A stretch of 64,000 nt of DNA from NCBI RefSeq assembly GCF_029872055.1, contig NZ_JARXNQ010000001.1:496001-560000 (forward strand). Direction: 5' to 3'. Below are positions 29,596 through 38,300 of this stretch, piece after piece. The stretch comes from Sulfurimonas sp. C5. Lineage in GTDB: Bacteria > Campylobacterota > Campylobacteria > Campylobacterales > Sulfurimonadaceae. Position 1 is the first letter of the stretch. The number at the start of each line of letters is the position of its first letter. The translations under genes were made by a program, and so were the position numbers. Below the pieces are notes generated by a model. That model had not been told where the DNA came from. It ran no database searches and worked only from the letters and a program-made list of their open reading frames with translations.

Positions 29596-31686
29596 TTATA
29601 AATAGTTCACAAGACTTAATTGCGAAACTTTTCCTATAGTTGAAAGCATTGCTTGATAATTGGTAGTTAACTGTTGTAATGTTAAAGATGCTTCAGCAAG
29701 GTCCGTATCAATCACTGATGAACGCAATGTTTTTGTTGTAACGTCTAAAATTGTTACACGTTGTAAAGATTGATCAAGCGTATTTGACTGTGCCCCTACT
29801 CTTGAATGCATACTTAAAATGTGATCTTGTAAAGCATCCATTCTTGCAATTGCATTTTGCATCCCTATTACACGCTCACTACCGACTGATGCATTAGGAT
29901 TATTTTTATATTCTTCAACTGAACGTATCATTGCATCGATTGATTTAAAAAAATCATTTTTCGGATCTGTTACCGTTAAAGAGTTATTTGCTTGGAAAGC
30001 ACCTACAGAAGCTGCACCTGCTGTAAAACTTCCACTATTTGCATCATATAAAGAGATTGTAGCCTTTGTATTACCGTTTGTAAGGTCTTTAAAAGCCACT
30101 TTCCCATCATATGTTAAGTAAGTTTCACCACTGAATTTCGCAGATGCTATGGCATTATCGTAATCTGTAGCAGTTGCACCTGCCGGAAGATTCTTTGTAA
30201 TTGCCATGTTTACAACATCCAATAATTGTTGATATGTCATATCATCACCGTTTACTGCTGTTCTTCCTGCTGTATCCATATTAAAAATATCATAACTTGT
30301 AGCAGTTGCATTATCTACAAATGTTGAACCTGCACTATTGATATTAATTGTAATATCATACGGTGTAACACCATCAATTGTTGTTCCTGTCAAACGTAGT
30401 TGTGTCCCGTCTAAAGTACCGGCAGTTCCTTGAGAAAGGTCAAACACTTCAGATAACTTTGTAGAAGCATCTGCAAATGCATTTGTTCCTTTAATAATTT
30501 GCGGTACATTTGAAGTAATATTTGATCCATTAACACTAAATGCAGCTCGATCGTAAATAAGACCTTCAATATTTGTCGGTGCACCACTTGCAGCAGTAAA
30601 ACCTGACTTTGTAAACTCTTTTACAAAAAGATTAGGATTAGCTGCAACTGAAGTTCCTCCAATAATAGCATCAAAATTTGTTTCACCGCTATCTAAAAGA
30701 TCGATATTTGCTACATTGGCTGCCCCGGCACCTGAATAATCAACTGCTCCAACCATATGAAAATCTATTTTCGAAGAACCATCAATCTTATCATAAACAA
30801 CAATTTCACCTGCATCGTTTAATGAAACATTCACAACTTGTTTAGAACCTGTGTTACCGTATTGCTTACCGATTTCATCTAAAAGATCACTGACTTTATC
30901 ATTATCTGAAAATGATATTTGAGTATTAAAGTTAGTACCGTCACTTTTTGTCCCGCGTACATAGAAATAATATGTATTTGCAGGCACACTGGTATTATCT
31001 GTATCTCCCATGAATTGTCTCATTGTACTTGAAGAAGACAAATAATCGTTATCGGCAACAGATGCTTGAAGTGCCGGATAGTCCTGTAGAAGATTATAGT
31101 TGGCTACATTGGTCGTAATTTCACGGTTTACAGTTGTATTTTCACCTAAAAAAAGATCTGCGCCTGAAATATTGAACTGCTGTTTATTATTTGATCCTAC
31201 AAAAGCATCAAGTCTATCAGCATTACCTTGATAAATCCCATTGTCGTCAATAGGTTTTACATCAAGTGCCGATCCGGAAAATAAAAAATTACCATTAATA
31301 GAAGTATTTGCCAAACCTCTTAAGTTGCTTTCTAAACCTCTTAACTCATTTGCAATTGCATTTCTTGAAGTTTCATCGTTTGTATCATTGGTAGCTTGGA
31401 TTAGAAGCGTTCTAAAACGGTTCATCAGATCACCAAATTCATTCATAATTGAATCTGTCTGATTTGAAACTTTATAACCGTTTTCCGTACTTTGCTTTAC
31501 TTGTGAAAGGATAGTAATTTCATTGTCTAAACGCATAGTTTGTGAAAATGCAGTAACATCTTCATGTGCGTATTGAATTTTTAGTCCTGAAGCTATCTGT
31601 TTATTTACATCAAAAAGTTGTTTGTTCAAATTTGAATTGTTTTTTTGATAAATACTGTTGTAATACATAGCTGATGTAACACGCAT
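29596..31686 (-). CDS. flgL: Flagellar hook-filament junction protein FlgL (HAP3)
   Basis: 696 residues. N-terminal flagellin-like coiled coil (MRVTSAMYYNSIYQKNNSNL, DVNKQIASGLKIQYAHEDV) and C-terminal one (LQQLTTNYQAMLSTIGKVSQLSLVNYL) embrace a long variable surface region (about 150-590). This is twice the size of enterobacterial FlgL but usual for Campylobacterota. Monocistronic, with a sigma-54-like promoter at 31726-31741 and a GGAGG ribosome-binding site. Confidence 0.93.
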   Translation of the reverse strand: MRVTSAMYYNSIYQKNNSNLNKQLFDVNKQIASGLKIQYAHEDVTAFSQTMRLDNEITILSQVKQSTENGYKVSNQTDSIMNEFGDLMNRFRTLLIQATNDTNDETSRNAIANELRGLESNLRGLANTSINGNFLFSGSALDVKPIDDNGIYQGNADRLDAFVGSNNKQQFNISGADLFLGENTTVNREITTNVANYNLLQDYPALQASVADNDYLSSSSTMRQFMGDTDNTSVPANTYYFYVRGTKSDGTNFNTQISFSDNDKVSDLLDEIGKQYGNTGSKQVVNVSLNDAGEIVVYDKIDGSSKIDFHMVGAVDYSGAGAANVANIDLLDSGETNFDAIIGGTSVAANPNLFVKEFTKSGFTAASGAPTNIEGLIYDRAAFSVNGSNITSNVPQIIKGTNAFADASTKLSEVFDLSQGTAGTLDGTQLRLTGTTIDGVTPYDITININSAGSTFVDNATATSYDIFNMDTAGRTAVNGDDMTYQQLLDVVNMAITKNLPAGATATDYDNAIASAKFSGETYLTYDGKVAFKDLTNGNTKATISLYDANSGSFTAGAASVGAFQANNSLTVTDPKNDFFKSIDAMIRSVEEYKNNPNASVGSERVIGMQNAIARMDALQDHILSMHSRVGAQSNTLDQSLQRVTILDVTTKTLRSSVIDTDLAEASLTLQQLTTNYQAMLSTIGKVSQLSLVNYL

Positions 31687-31725
31687 AACAGACCTCCGAC
31701 TATTTATTTTGTATATTGCTTATCT

Positions 31726-31741
31726 AGCAATTTAAGTTCCA
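31726..31741 (-). promoter_or_regulatory. Sigma-54-type promoter of flgL
   Basis: The minus strand reads TGGAACTTAAATTGCT, matching the TGGCAC-N5-TTGC consensus with the GG and GC doublets 10 bases apart. It is 40 bases upstream of the ATG. Middle and late flagellar genes use RpoN in this phylum. Confidence 0.75.
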
Positions 31742-31807
31742 TATGTGACTATATCGGCAAAAATTATTTACTTTTAAGTAACATGTGATTATTATTTCGG
31801 AAATTTA

Positions 31808-31891
31808 GCCAGCGTGGTGGAATGGTAGACACGACGGATTCAAAATCCGTTATCTTCGGATGTGGGGGTTCAAGTCCCCCCGCTGGTACCA
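31808..31891 (+). tRNA. tRNA-Leu (anticodon CAA)
   Basis: Complete class II tRNA of 84 bases including encoded CCA. The acceptor arms GCCAGCG and CGCTGGT pair, the anticodon stem ACGGA/TCCGT encloses loop TTCAAAA with CAA at positions 34-36, there is a long variable arm, and the T arm has GGGGGTTCAAGTCCCCC. Its 3' 56 bases (31836-31891) form part of the attachment repeat of the island that follows, so the integration regenerates an intact tRNA. Confidence 0.97.
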
Positions 31892-31893
31892 CT
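31836..31893 (+). repeat. Left attachment repeat (attL, inside tRNA-Leu)
   Basis: 58 bases identical to 54954-55011. Begins with GGATTCAAAATCC in the anticodon arm and ends just past the CCA. Confidence 0.93.
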
Positions 31894-31951
31894 CGTAAGA
31901 CAGGTGCTTTCAGAGCCCTTTCCTCTTTTTTAAGAAAACCTCAAAAACACA

Positions 31952-31972
31952 TTTTTACTACTTTTTTACTAC
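31952..31972 (+). repeat. Paired TTTTTACTAC repeats, left integrase arm-site candidates
   Basis: TTTTTACTAC occurs at 31952-31961 and 31963-31972, 11 bases apart, about 60 bases inside attL. The same decamer is duplicated in the same orientation near attR (54792-54813). Such paired short repeats at both ends are expected of arm-type sites of a tyrosine integrase. The rest of the 354-bp gap 31894-32247 is AT-rich and holds only the XRE promoter region. Confidence 0.5.
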
Positions 31973-32174
31973 AGAAAAAGTATTTTACATAAAAATATTT
32001 ACCTTTTTTACTATTTGTAACACTTTTTTTATCATAATATTCATAACATCGTACCTTCTATAAAGTAAACAGATTTTTCATCAGTACACTTCCCATAGTA
32101 TTTTAGATACTGAAGACACATAACTTATATAAAAGCTACAAAATAAATAACTGTTGATGTTGCAAATAATAAAT

Positions 32175-32188
32175 TCATGTATACATGA
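32175..32188. promoter_or_regulatory. Operator-like palindrome upstream of the dpt operon
   Basis: TCATGTATACATGA is a perfect 14-bp palindrome 60 bases before the XRE start codon, with a TATTAT -10-like box at 32212-32217. Probable binding site for the XRE protein encoded next. Confidence 0.5.
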
Positions 32189-32247
32189 TTTACAAAAAAT
32201 ATTTTTAAACCTATTATATTGTCAAATATTTTCAAGGTTTATCAAGT

Positions 32248-32514
32248 TTGCAAGTTTTTCCAGATATTAATAAAGAGGAATTAGATACTTTTTACAAAAA
32301 CATAGGTAAAAATGTAAGAGATGCCCGAAACAAAAAACAAGTAAGTCAATTAGAACTAGCAATAGCAATAGGACATAAAAGTACATCATTCTTATCTAAT
32401 TGTGAAAACTATAAATTTAAAGAGCACTTTAATCTTGAACATCTTTATTTAATATCTAAAGTTTTAGAAGTTGATATTTGTGAACTAATATATGGTGATG
32501 CTCATAATGAGTAA
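32248..32514 (+). CDS. XRE-family HTH regulator heading the restriction operon
   Basis: 88 residues, nearly all a Cro/C1-type helix-turn-helix (IGKNVRDARNKKQVSQLELAIAIG...). The start codon is TTG; no ATG gives a full domain. The stop overlaps the dptF start, so it is co-expressed with the dpt genes. Dnd clusters often carry DndB as repressor; none is here, so this protein may take the regulatory role (inference). Confidence 0.8.
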   Translation: MQVFPDINKEELDTFYKNIGKNVRDARNKKQVSQLELAIAIGHKSTSFLSNCENYKFKEHFNLEHLYLISKVLEVDICELIYGDAHNE

Positions 32515-34093
32515 ACTATACGATCTAATCTCAAAACTTTCAAAGTCTTCACCAGAAGCAGTTAATACTTTAAAAAGTTCTAATTCAAGTTTAATGGATT
32601 ACCTGTATATTACAACTGAAGTAGAAAAAAAATATTTAGAACTTTTAGAACAAAATTTCTCCAATAAGTCCATTATATTTTTATGTGGTAGTAGTGGGGA
32701 TGGAAAGTCTGCAATAATCAACCGTCATTATAAAAAGTATAAATCAAATTATGAGTTTCATGTTGATGCTACTCATAGTTTTGAACCATCTCAAACTTCT
32801 ATAGAAGCATTAAACGAAAGTTTTACTAAATATAAAAATTCGAACAAATCTTTAGTAGTAGGTATTAATATTGGGATTATGCTGAATTTTATTGCGGAAG
32901 GCTCTCAAGAGCATAGTGATATTATAGATTCTTTCAAATTATATGATAAAAAGCGCACCTCTTCAAATAATATTTTTTTTATAAATTTTGAAGATTATCC
33001 AAAATTTAAATTTGAGAACAAACAAATATCTTCGCCATTTATTGAATCTATATTAAACAAAATTACAGAGCAATCAGAAGAAAATCCTTTTTATAAAGCT
33101 TTTTTAGAGGATATAGAAAATGAAACTACATCTGTTGTCCATCAAAACTATAAACTTCTATCAGACAAAAGTATTCAAAAGTCTATAATTAATCTATTAA
33201 TTCTAGTATATTTAAAATATGATCAATTTGTTACAGCAAGAACTTTACTAGATTTTATTTATACTCTTATAAAGGGTCCAAAAATATTGATAAACCAGCT
33301 ATTTGAAGAGCGTTCTAATCCTATTATAAACAATATACACAAAGAAGACCCTATACTAAACAGGACATTTTTACTTGATAAATTTATTTTAGAAAGTTCT
33401 ACAAATCAAACTAATAATGACCTAGATACTTTTATAGAAGATTTTAACAAAGCATGTAAAAAACCTATATTGAAAAATAATGAACCGTTTACATTATTAA
33501 GATGTTTTTACTTATTTAAAGATTGTGAACTTTCAAATAACTATCACCATATATTTAAAGATAGTTTTGAAAAATCCACAAAAAATATAATTAACTTTAT
33601 TGAATTGATTTCTAGTCATCAGAACTATGATAAAACTGTTATCAAAGAGTTTTATGAAAAATTAAAAAATGCAATCTACATATATGTAAATAAAACAGCT
33701 CCAACACTTACCGAAAAGAAACTATTTACTATTTCTGCTATTGAGAACAGCATTATAGCAACACCTCTAAAGATACGTGAAAATACCGACAAAATTAAAG
33801 AGCATCAAATTAATACTTTCAACTCATTTCCACTATTTATTACGATAAATGGAATAGAGATTAAAACGATAGATATTACATTTAATATGTATCAACTTCT
33901 ACTATCAATAAATGAAGGTTACAGACCAAATAAACATGATAGAAATACAATAATTATATTTGAAGAGTTAATTCAATCGATAAATGAAATAGCAATATTA
34001 TCTGAAGAAATTAGTATTATCCATGATAAAACAAGAATTGATTTTAGCTACATAGAAGATGATGATATAGAGGTGCAAAAATATGAAAGATAA
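32507..34093 (+). CDS. dptF: DNA phosphorothioation-dependent restriction protein DptF
   Basis: 528 residues from the ATG at 32507 (MSKLYDLISKL); the frame is open 5 codons further. A P-loop (GSSGDGKS, residues 61-68) and a following FINFEDYPKF segment mark a P-loop ATPase. Size, position before a DptG-size gene and a giant P-loop gene, and dndCDE nearby identify it as DptF (also DndF), a component of the restriction arm that attacks DNA lacking phosphorothioate. Overlaps the XRE gene by 8 bases and dptG by 11. The assignment rests partly on synteny. Confidence 0.8.
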   Translation: MSKLYDLISKLSKSSPEAVNTLKSSNSSLMDYLYITTEVEKKYLELLEQNFSNKSIIFLCGSSGDGKSAIINRHYKKYKSNYEFHVDATHSFEPSQTSIEALNESFTKYKNSNKSLVVGINIGIMLNFIAEGSQEHSDIIDSFKLYDKKRTSSNNIFFINFEDYPKFKFENKQISSPFIESILNKITEQSEENPFYKAFLEDIENETTSVVHQNYKLLSDKSIQKSIINLLILVYLKYDQFVTARTLLDFIYTLIKGPKILINQLFEERSNPIINNIHKEDPILNRTFLLDKFILESSTNQTNNDLDTFIEDFNKACKKPILKNNEPFTLLRCFYLFKDCELSNNYHHIFKDSFEKSTKNIINFIELISSHQNYDKTVIKEFYEKLKNAIYIYVNKTAPTLTEKKLFTISAIENSIIATPLKIRENTDKIKEHQINTFNSFPLFITINGIEIKTIDITFNMYQLLLSINEGYRPNKHDRNTIIIFEELIQSINEIAILSEEISIIHDKTRIDFSYIEDDDIEVQKYER

Positions 34094-35399
34094 ATTATTG
34101 CAAACTACTGTGGAAGATATAGGAAGTAGGAACTCTATTGCTAAATTTTATCCCTTTACTTCAAGTGATGAAAACTATAAAAAAAAGTTTTCATATGATG
34201 AAGTAATTGGAGAGTTTTTTTCTTATATTTCAAGTACACATCTTACAGCGTATGACTATGAAAAACTGAAAAACAATTGTATAAATAAATTTCAAGATGC
34301 ATTAAATAGTTCAGATGCCACATCTCTTTTAGAAACTATATACTTAAAAGAAGAAAAAATCAATATAAACTCTTTACTGCTATATCAAACATATAAAGGA
34401 AGTGAAAAGTCAAAAGACATTTCTAAAATTTTTAATGAATTAGCAGATAGAAGTTTTCTTAATATAAATATGGATAGTAATGTTAACTTTTTAGAAAAAA
34501 TAATTATAGATGAGTTAAAAAATCATGTAAAAGAGAATAATATACCTGAAAGTACTTCATCTTATCTTGAGTTTTTACAACCACTCTTCAATAAAGATTT
34601 ACAGTTTATATCAAGCAATAAGCACTATTTCGTAAAAAACATAGAAGCTTTTTTCGAATTATATCTTTTTATATATTGTGCACAGCTTGCCTTAAATCTA
34701 AAGCCAAATGAAAATGCTCTTTCTAACACAGAAGCAAAAGAATTGTATTTTGTATTAAAATATGAAACTGTCAGTAAAGAAAGAAAGCATGTATTTGAAC
34801 AAGGGTATGAATATCTTTATGAAAAAAGTAAATATATTTTCCCATACTTTTCATTATTAAGTGCACTGGCTCAATCATTAGCTACTGAAGATTTAAGACT
34901 ATATGAACTGTATGAAAAATTTGAAGATACACAGGAGAATGTAGAAGCTTTCGACTATTTCCATAAAATATACAGAGAAGCAAAAGAATTAAACAATGAT
35001 GAAAAAGTTTTTAAGTCAAAAGATCTTACTGAATCGTTAAATGCCCTGTTAGACTCTTCTTATGAACAGTTTAGACCAAGCTATCCTAATCGCTTTCGGG
35101 CACTTACAAAATATCTAAACGTATTTAAAAGGCATATAGCACAACCCTTTACAAAAAGTGCAGGAAGAAATGGAACTGTACTTTCTTTTGACCAAGACAC
35201 AATAATATTATTAACTAACATCTCAATAGGAGAATCAAAACAGCTTAGATTTCAAGAGTTGCTAAAAGAGTTTAAAAAAAGAGGTGTCTTTTTTGATTCA
35301 AAATCACAAAATGAACTGTTGAATTTATATGAAAGAGTGGGAAATATTGAAAGAAAAAGTGATAGTGGGGATGCAGTATATGTCAAAACAACAATTTAA
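34083..35399 (+). CDS. dptG: DNA phosphorothioation-dependent restriction protein DptG
   Basis: 438 residues, largely helical, with no P-loop or nuclease motif that I can see. DptG (DndG) proteins have no well-defined catalytic role; they act with DptF and DptH. Identified by its place between dptF and dptH, with overlaps on both sides, and by size. Sequence-level recognition alone would be weak. Confidence 0.72.
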   Translation: MKDKLLQTTVEDIGSRNSIAKFYPFTSSDENYKKKFSYDEVIGEFFSYISSTHLTAYDYEKLKNNCINKFQDALNSSDATSLLETIYLKEEKININSLLLYQTYKGSEKSKDISKIFNELADRSFLNINMDSNVNFLEKIIIDELKNHVKENNIPESTSSYLEFLQPLFNKDLQFISSNKHYFVKNIEAFFELYLFIYCAQLALNLKPNENALSNTEAKELYFVLKYETVSKERKHVFEQGYEYLYEKSKYIFPYFSLLSALAQSLATEDLRLYELYEKFEDTQENVEAFDYFHKIYREAKELNNDEKVFKSKDLTESLNALLDSSYEQFRPSYPNRFRALTKYLNVFKRHIAQPFTKSAGRNGTVLSFDQDTIILLTNISIGESKQLRFQELLKEFKKRGVFFDSKSQNELLNLYERVGNIERKSDSGDAVYVKTTI

Positions 35400-38300
35400 T
35401 AATTTTCTTGCAAACAAAATTTACACATGGTCTACTTCAAATTTAAAATCTGGAAATAGATATGGATTTTATTCTGACAATAAAGAACAAATAAAATCTT
35501 TACAAGAAGCCCTAAGCTCTCTATCAAATAGCACTAAAAATTTTGAACTTGAAACAAATAAACTTGGAACAAATAGTGTAGCTTTACCATATATTGATAT
35601 CAATGGTATAAAATTAGTTTTTGTAGATGATATATCTATGAATCCATTTTATATATCAAATATTAGAGATTCGTTATCTAAAAATCCTGATTGTGCATTA
35701 TTAATTTTACATAAAAACAGACTAGATACACTTATTAGTGCTATAACAGACCTAAGCCTTCCAACTTATCCACTGAACTTAATAACTATAAAGTCTGAGT
35801 TACAAAAGTTGATTACAGAAAAGACTACACATAAAGCAATTTTTGAATACTTACTAAATTATCAATCTACTATGATTGAAGATGACCAACAATCAGTATT
35901 TGGATACGAAGTTTTATACAATTCTATTGTAAATAATAAAATTGATTTTCCATCTTTTGAGTTATTTGAAGATGAAGAATTATATAGTTTTGACAATGGC
36001 TTATTAAAAGCTGATACAGATAAGATCAAACAAAGAATAGATAAAAATGACAAACTTTACAGAGAAATAAAAAACACTATAACAAATTTTCCGAATGAAC
36101 TAGAAGATAAGTTATCTGATCTATCTCCTAAATTTATAAAAGATAATATTGTAAAAAAAGATTGGCAAGAACTATCATATAATGATATTAGTGTAGAAAT
36201 AGATGCGAATAAAGGTCAAAAAATACTTTTTGATGGGTTTCATTGTGATGATGTTCATGAAATTAGAGAGGACAGTCTTAGTGCAGCAGGACAAAGAAAA
36301 AAGAATATTATTGTCTTAACAGATACTAATAAAGTTACTTTAACTTTTAAATTTGATGAAGCTACTGGTATAAAGTCAAGTAACTTTACAATAAGTCATA
36401 ATCAAAATTTTAAAAAACTATATGAGAATAAAATCTCTTGCTCTGGAGGAATAAAAAAAACAGCTACTCTAGAGTTTGATTATGATTTTAAACCTTTATA
36501 TTTTACAGTTAACTTTAAAGGGAACAAAGCTTCTGAAAACCAAATATTTAAAGTTTTAGTCTTACAAAAAGGTATGTTCTATATAGATGCAATAAAAAAC
36601 AATTTTATTGTTAGACCTAACCGACAAGAAGTATTACTACAACTTGGCAATAACCTCAAGTTAAAACTAAATGATAAAGAAATAGTAAAAACTATTAAGT
36701 TGACTAATGAGAATGAAGAGATAGATGTAAATGAATACGATGAAGTGGATCTAAAACACTATTATAACAATCATGATGAAGTAAAGCTTAGCATATCTAA
36801 CGGTGATAATAAGCTAAATCTTAATGTTGAAGGTGAAACAGAAACAGAAACTATTCCTATACCATTCCTATTTAATAAGTCCAAGGCAGACCATCTTTTT
36901 GGTTCTAATAAGGATATGGAATTTAAACAAGCAAAAAATAAGGTTGTATATGAAAATAGAGAACGAGATTTAGTTGCAGAAAGACTGGTATATATTAAAT
37001 ATGAACAAAAATTTATTGATGAAGAAATATTTGCATCAACTACTGATGATTTTTCTATAGAAATATTAAAAGATATAAATAGCAATATTTATGAAGCTTT
37101 TAAGAATCTTTTAGACTACTTCAAAAAGAACAAAACCACACCTTCACTTTGTTCATGGAATGATACAGTCTATACTTTAACAAAAACATTTGTAAATCAC
37201 TACTTAGAATATATGCAAACGGCTGAAGAGAATAAATCTTTAAATGATTTTCATAAGCTTTTATTTGAATTTGGATTTTTTAGAATAGATCATAAAAAAA
37301 TGGCTTCACCATTTTCACCTTTGATATTGTCTTATATTGTCAACCTTATCGAAAATGCAAAAGATAGTAACAGTCATTATAAAGATATTTCAGAAGTTAC
37401 ACTTAGTAGATTAAATCCAAAAGGATTGTTTCCTTATCTGTTTATAGATAAAGAGAATTATGCATTTACTAAAGTTGTAAAAGAGAACTCATTATGGTTA
37501 GAGTTTGTACCGAATGAAAAAAATGAATTTTCTTATGTGAAAAAACTAACTTATGAAAAAATAGATGAATTTACAAGCTCATTTAAACAACTGTTTGAGT
37601 TTAGAAATGATGCTCCACTGATTATTAACAGTATAAATAACAATACTAACAAAGAACTTTTTGAAGGTATAGTTCAATTTTATAAAAAAAGTACACTATC
37701 TTATCCTATAAAAATCATTGTAAATTTATATGATGATGAATATTGTCAAACAGCATTTGACACCTTTGCCGATCTTGATAAATATGAAGATATAAAAAAT
37801 GAATTTTCTCAATTTGGAAATGAGTCTGATACACTCATAGATACAATAAGAACACATTTAACTTATAGTAAACATTTAACTTCAGAAAAACAAAATTATT
37901 CGCATCTTTCTTTTTTTAAAAACAATGAAAAAATTGAGATAAAGGATAATAGAACTCAAGATCAGAATAAATCAGGGTTAGTTGCAAATGGTCTAATTTC
38001 TGGTGAGAGTTCACAAAAAGAAAATGGATATTACTATAGTGGTTTTGGGCTACATAATGTTCAAGAAAACAATAGTTCACATATAGAACTGGCTAAAATA
38101 TACAACGCTATGCAAAGAGCTGTATATGAAGATGGTACGAACTACGAATCTAATAAAACTATTTCTCTTATGATAAGCGAAAAGTTCAAAGATTTACTTA
38201 AAAAATCTTATAAAAATGCACTTTGGACTGTGATTATTGATCCAAAAGTTACTCTAGAATTTTTTGACAATGAAGAAAACTTAATCCTTATACACTACTC

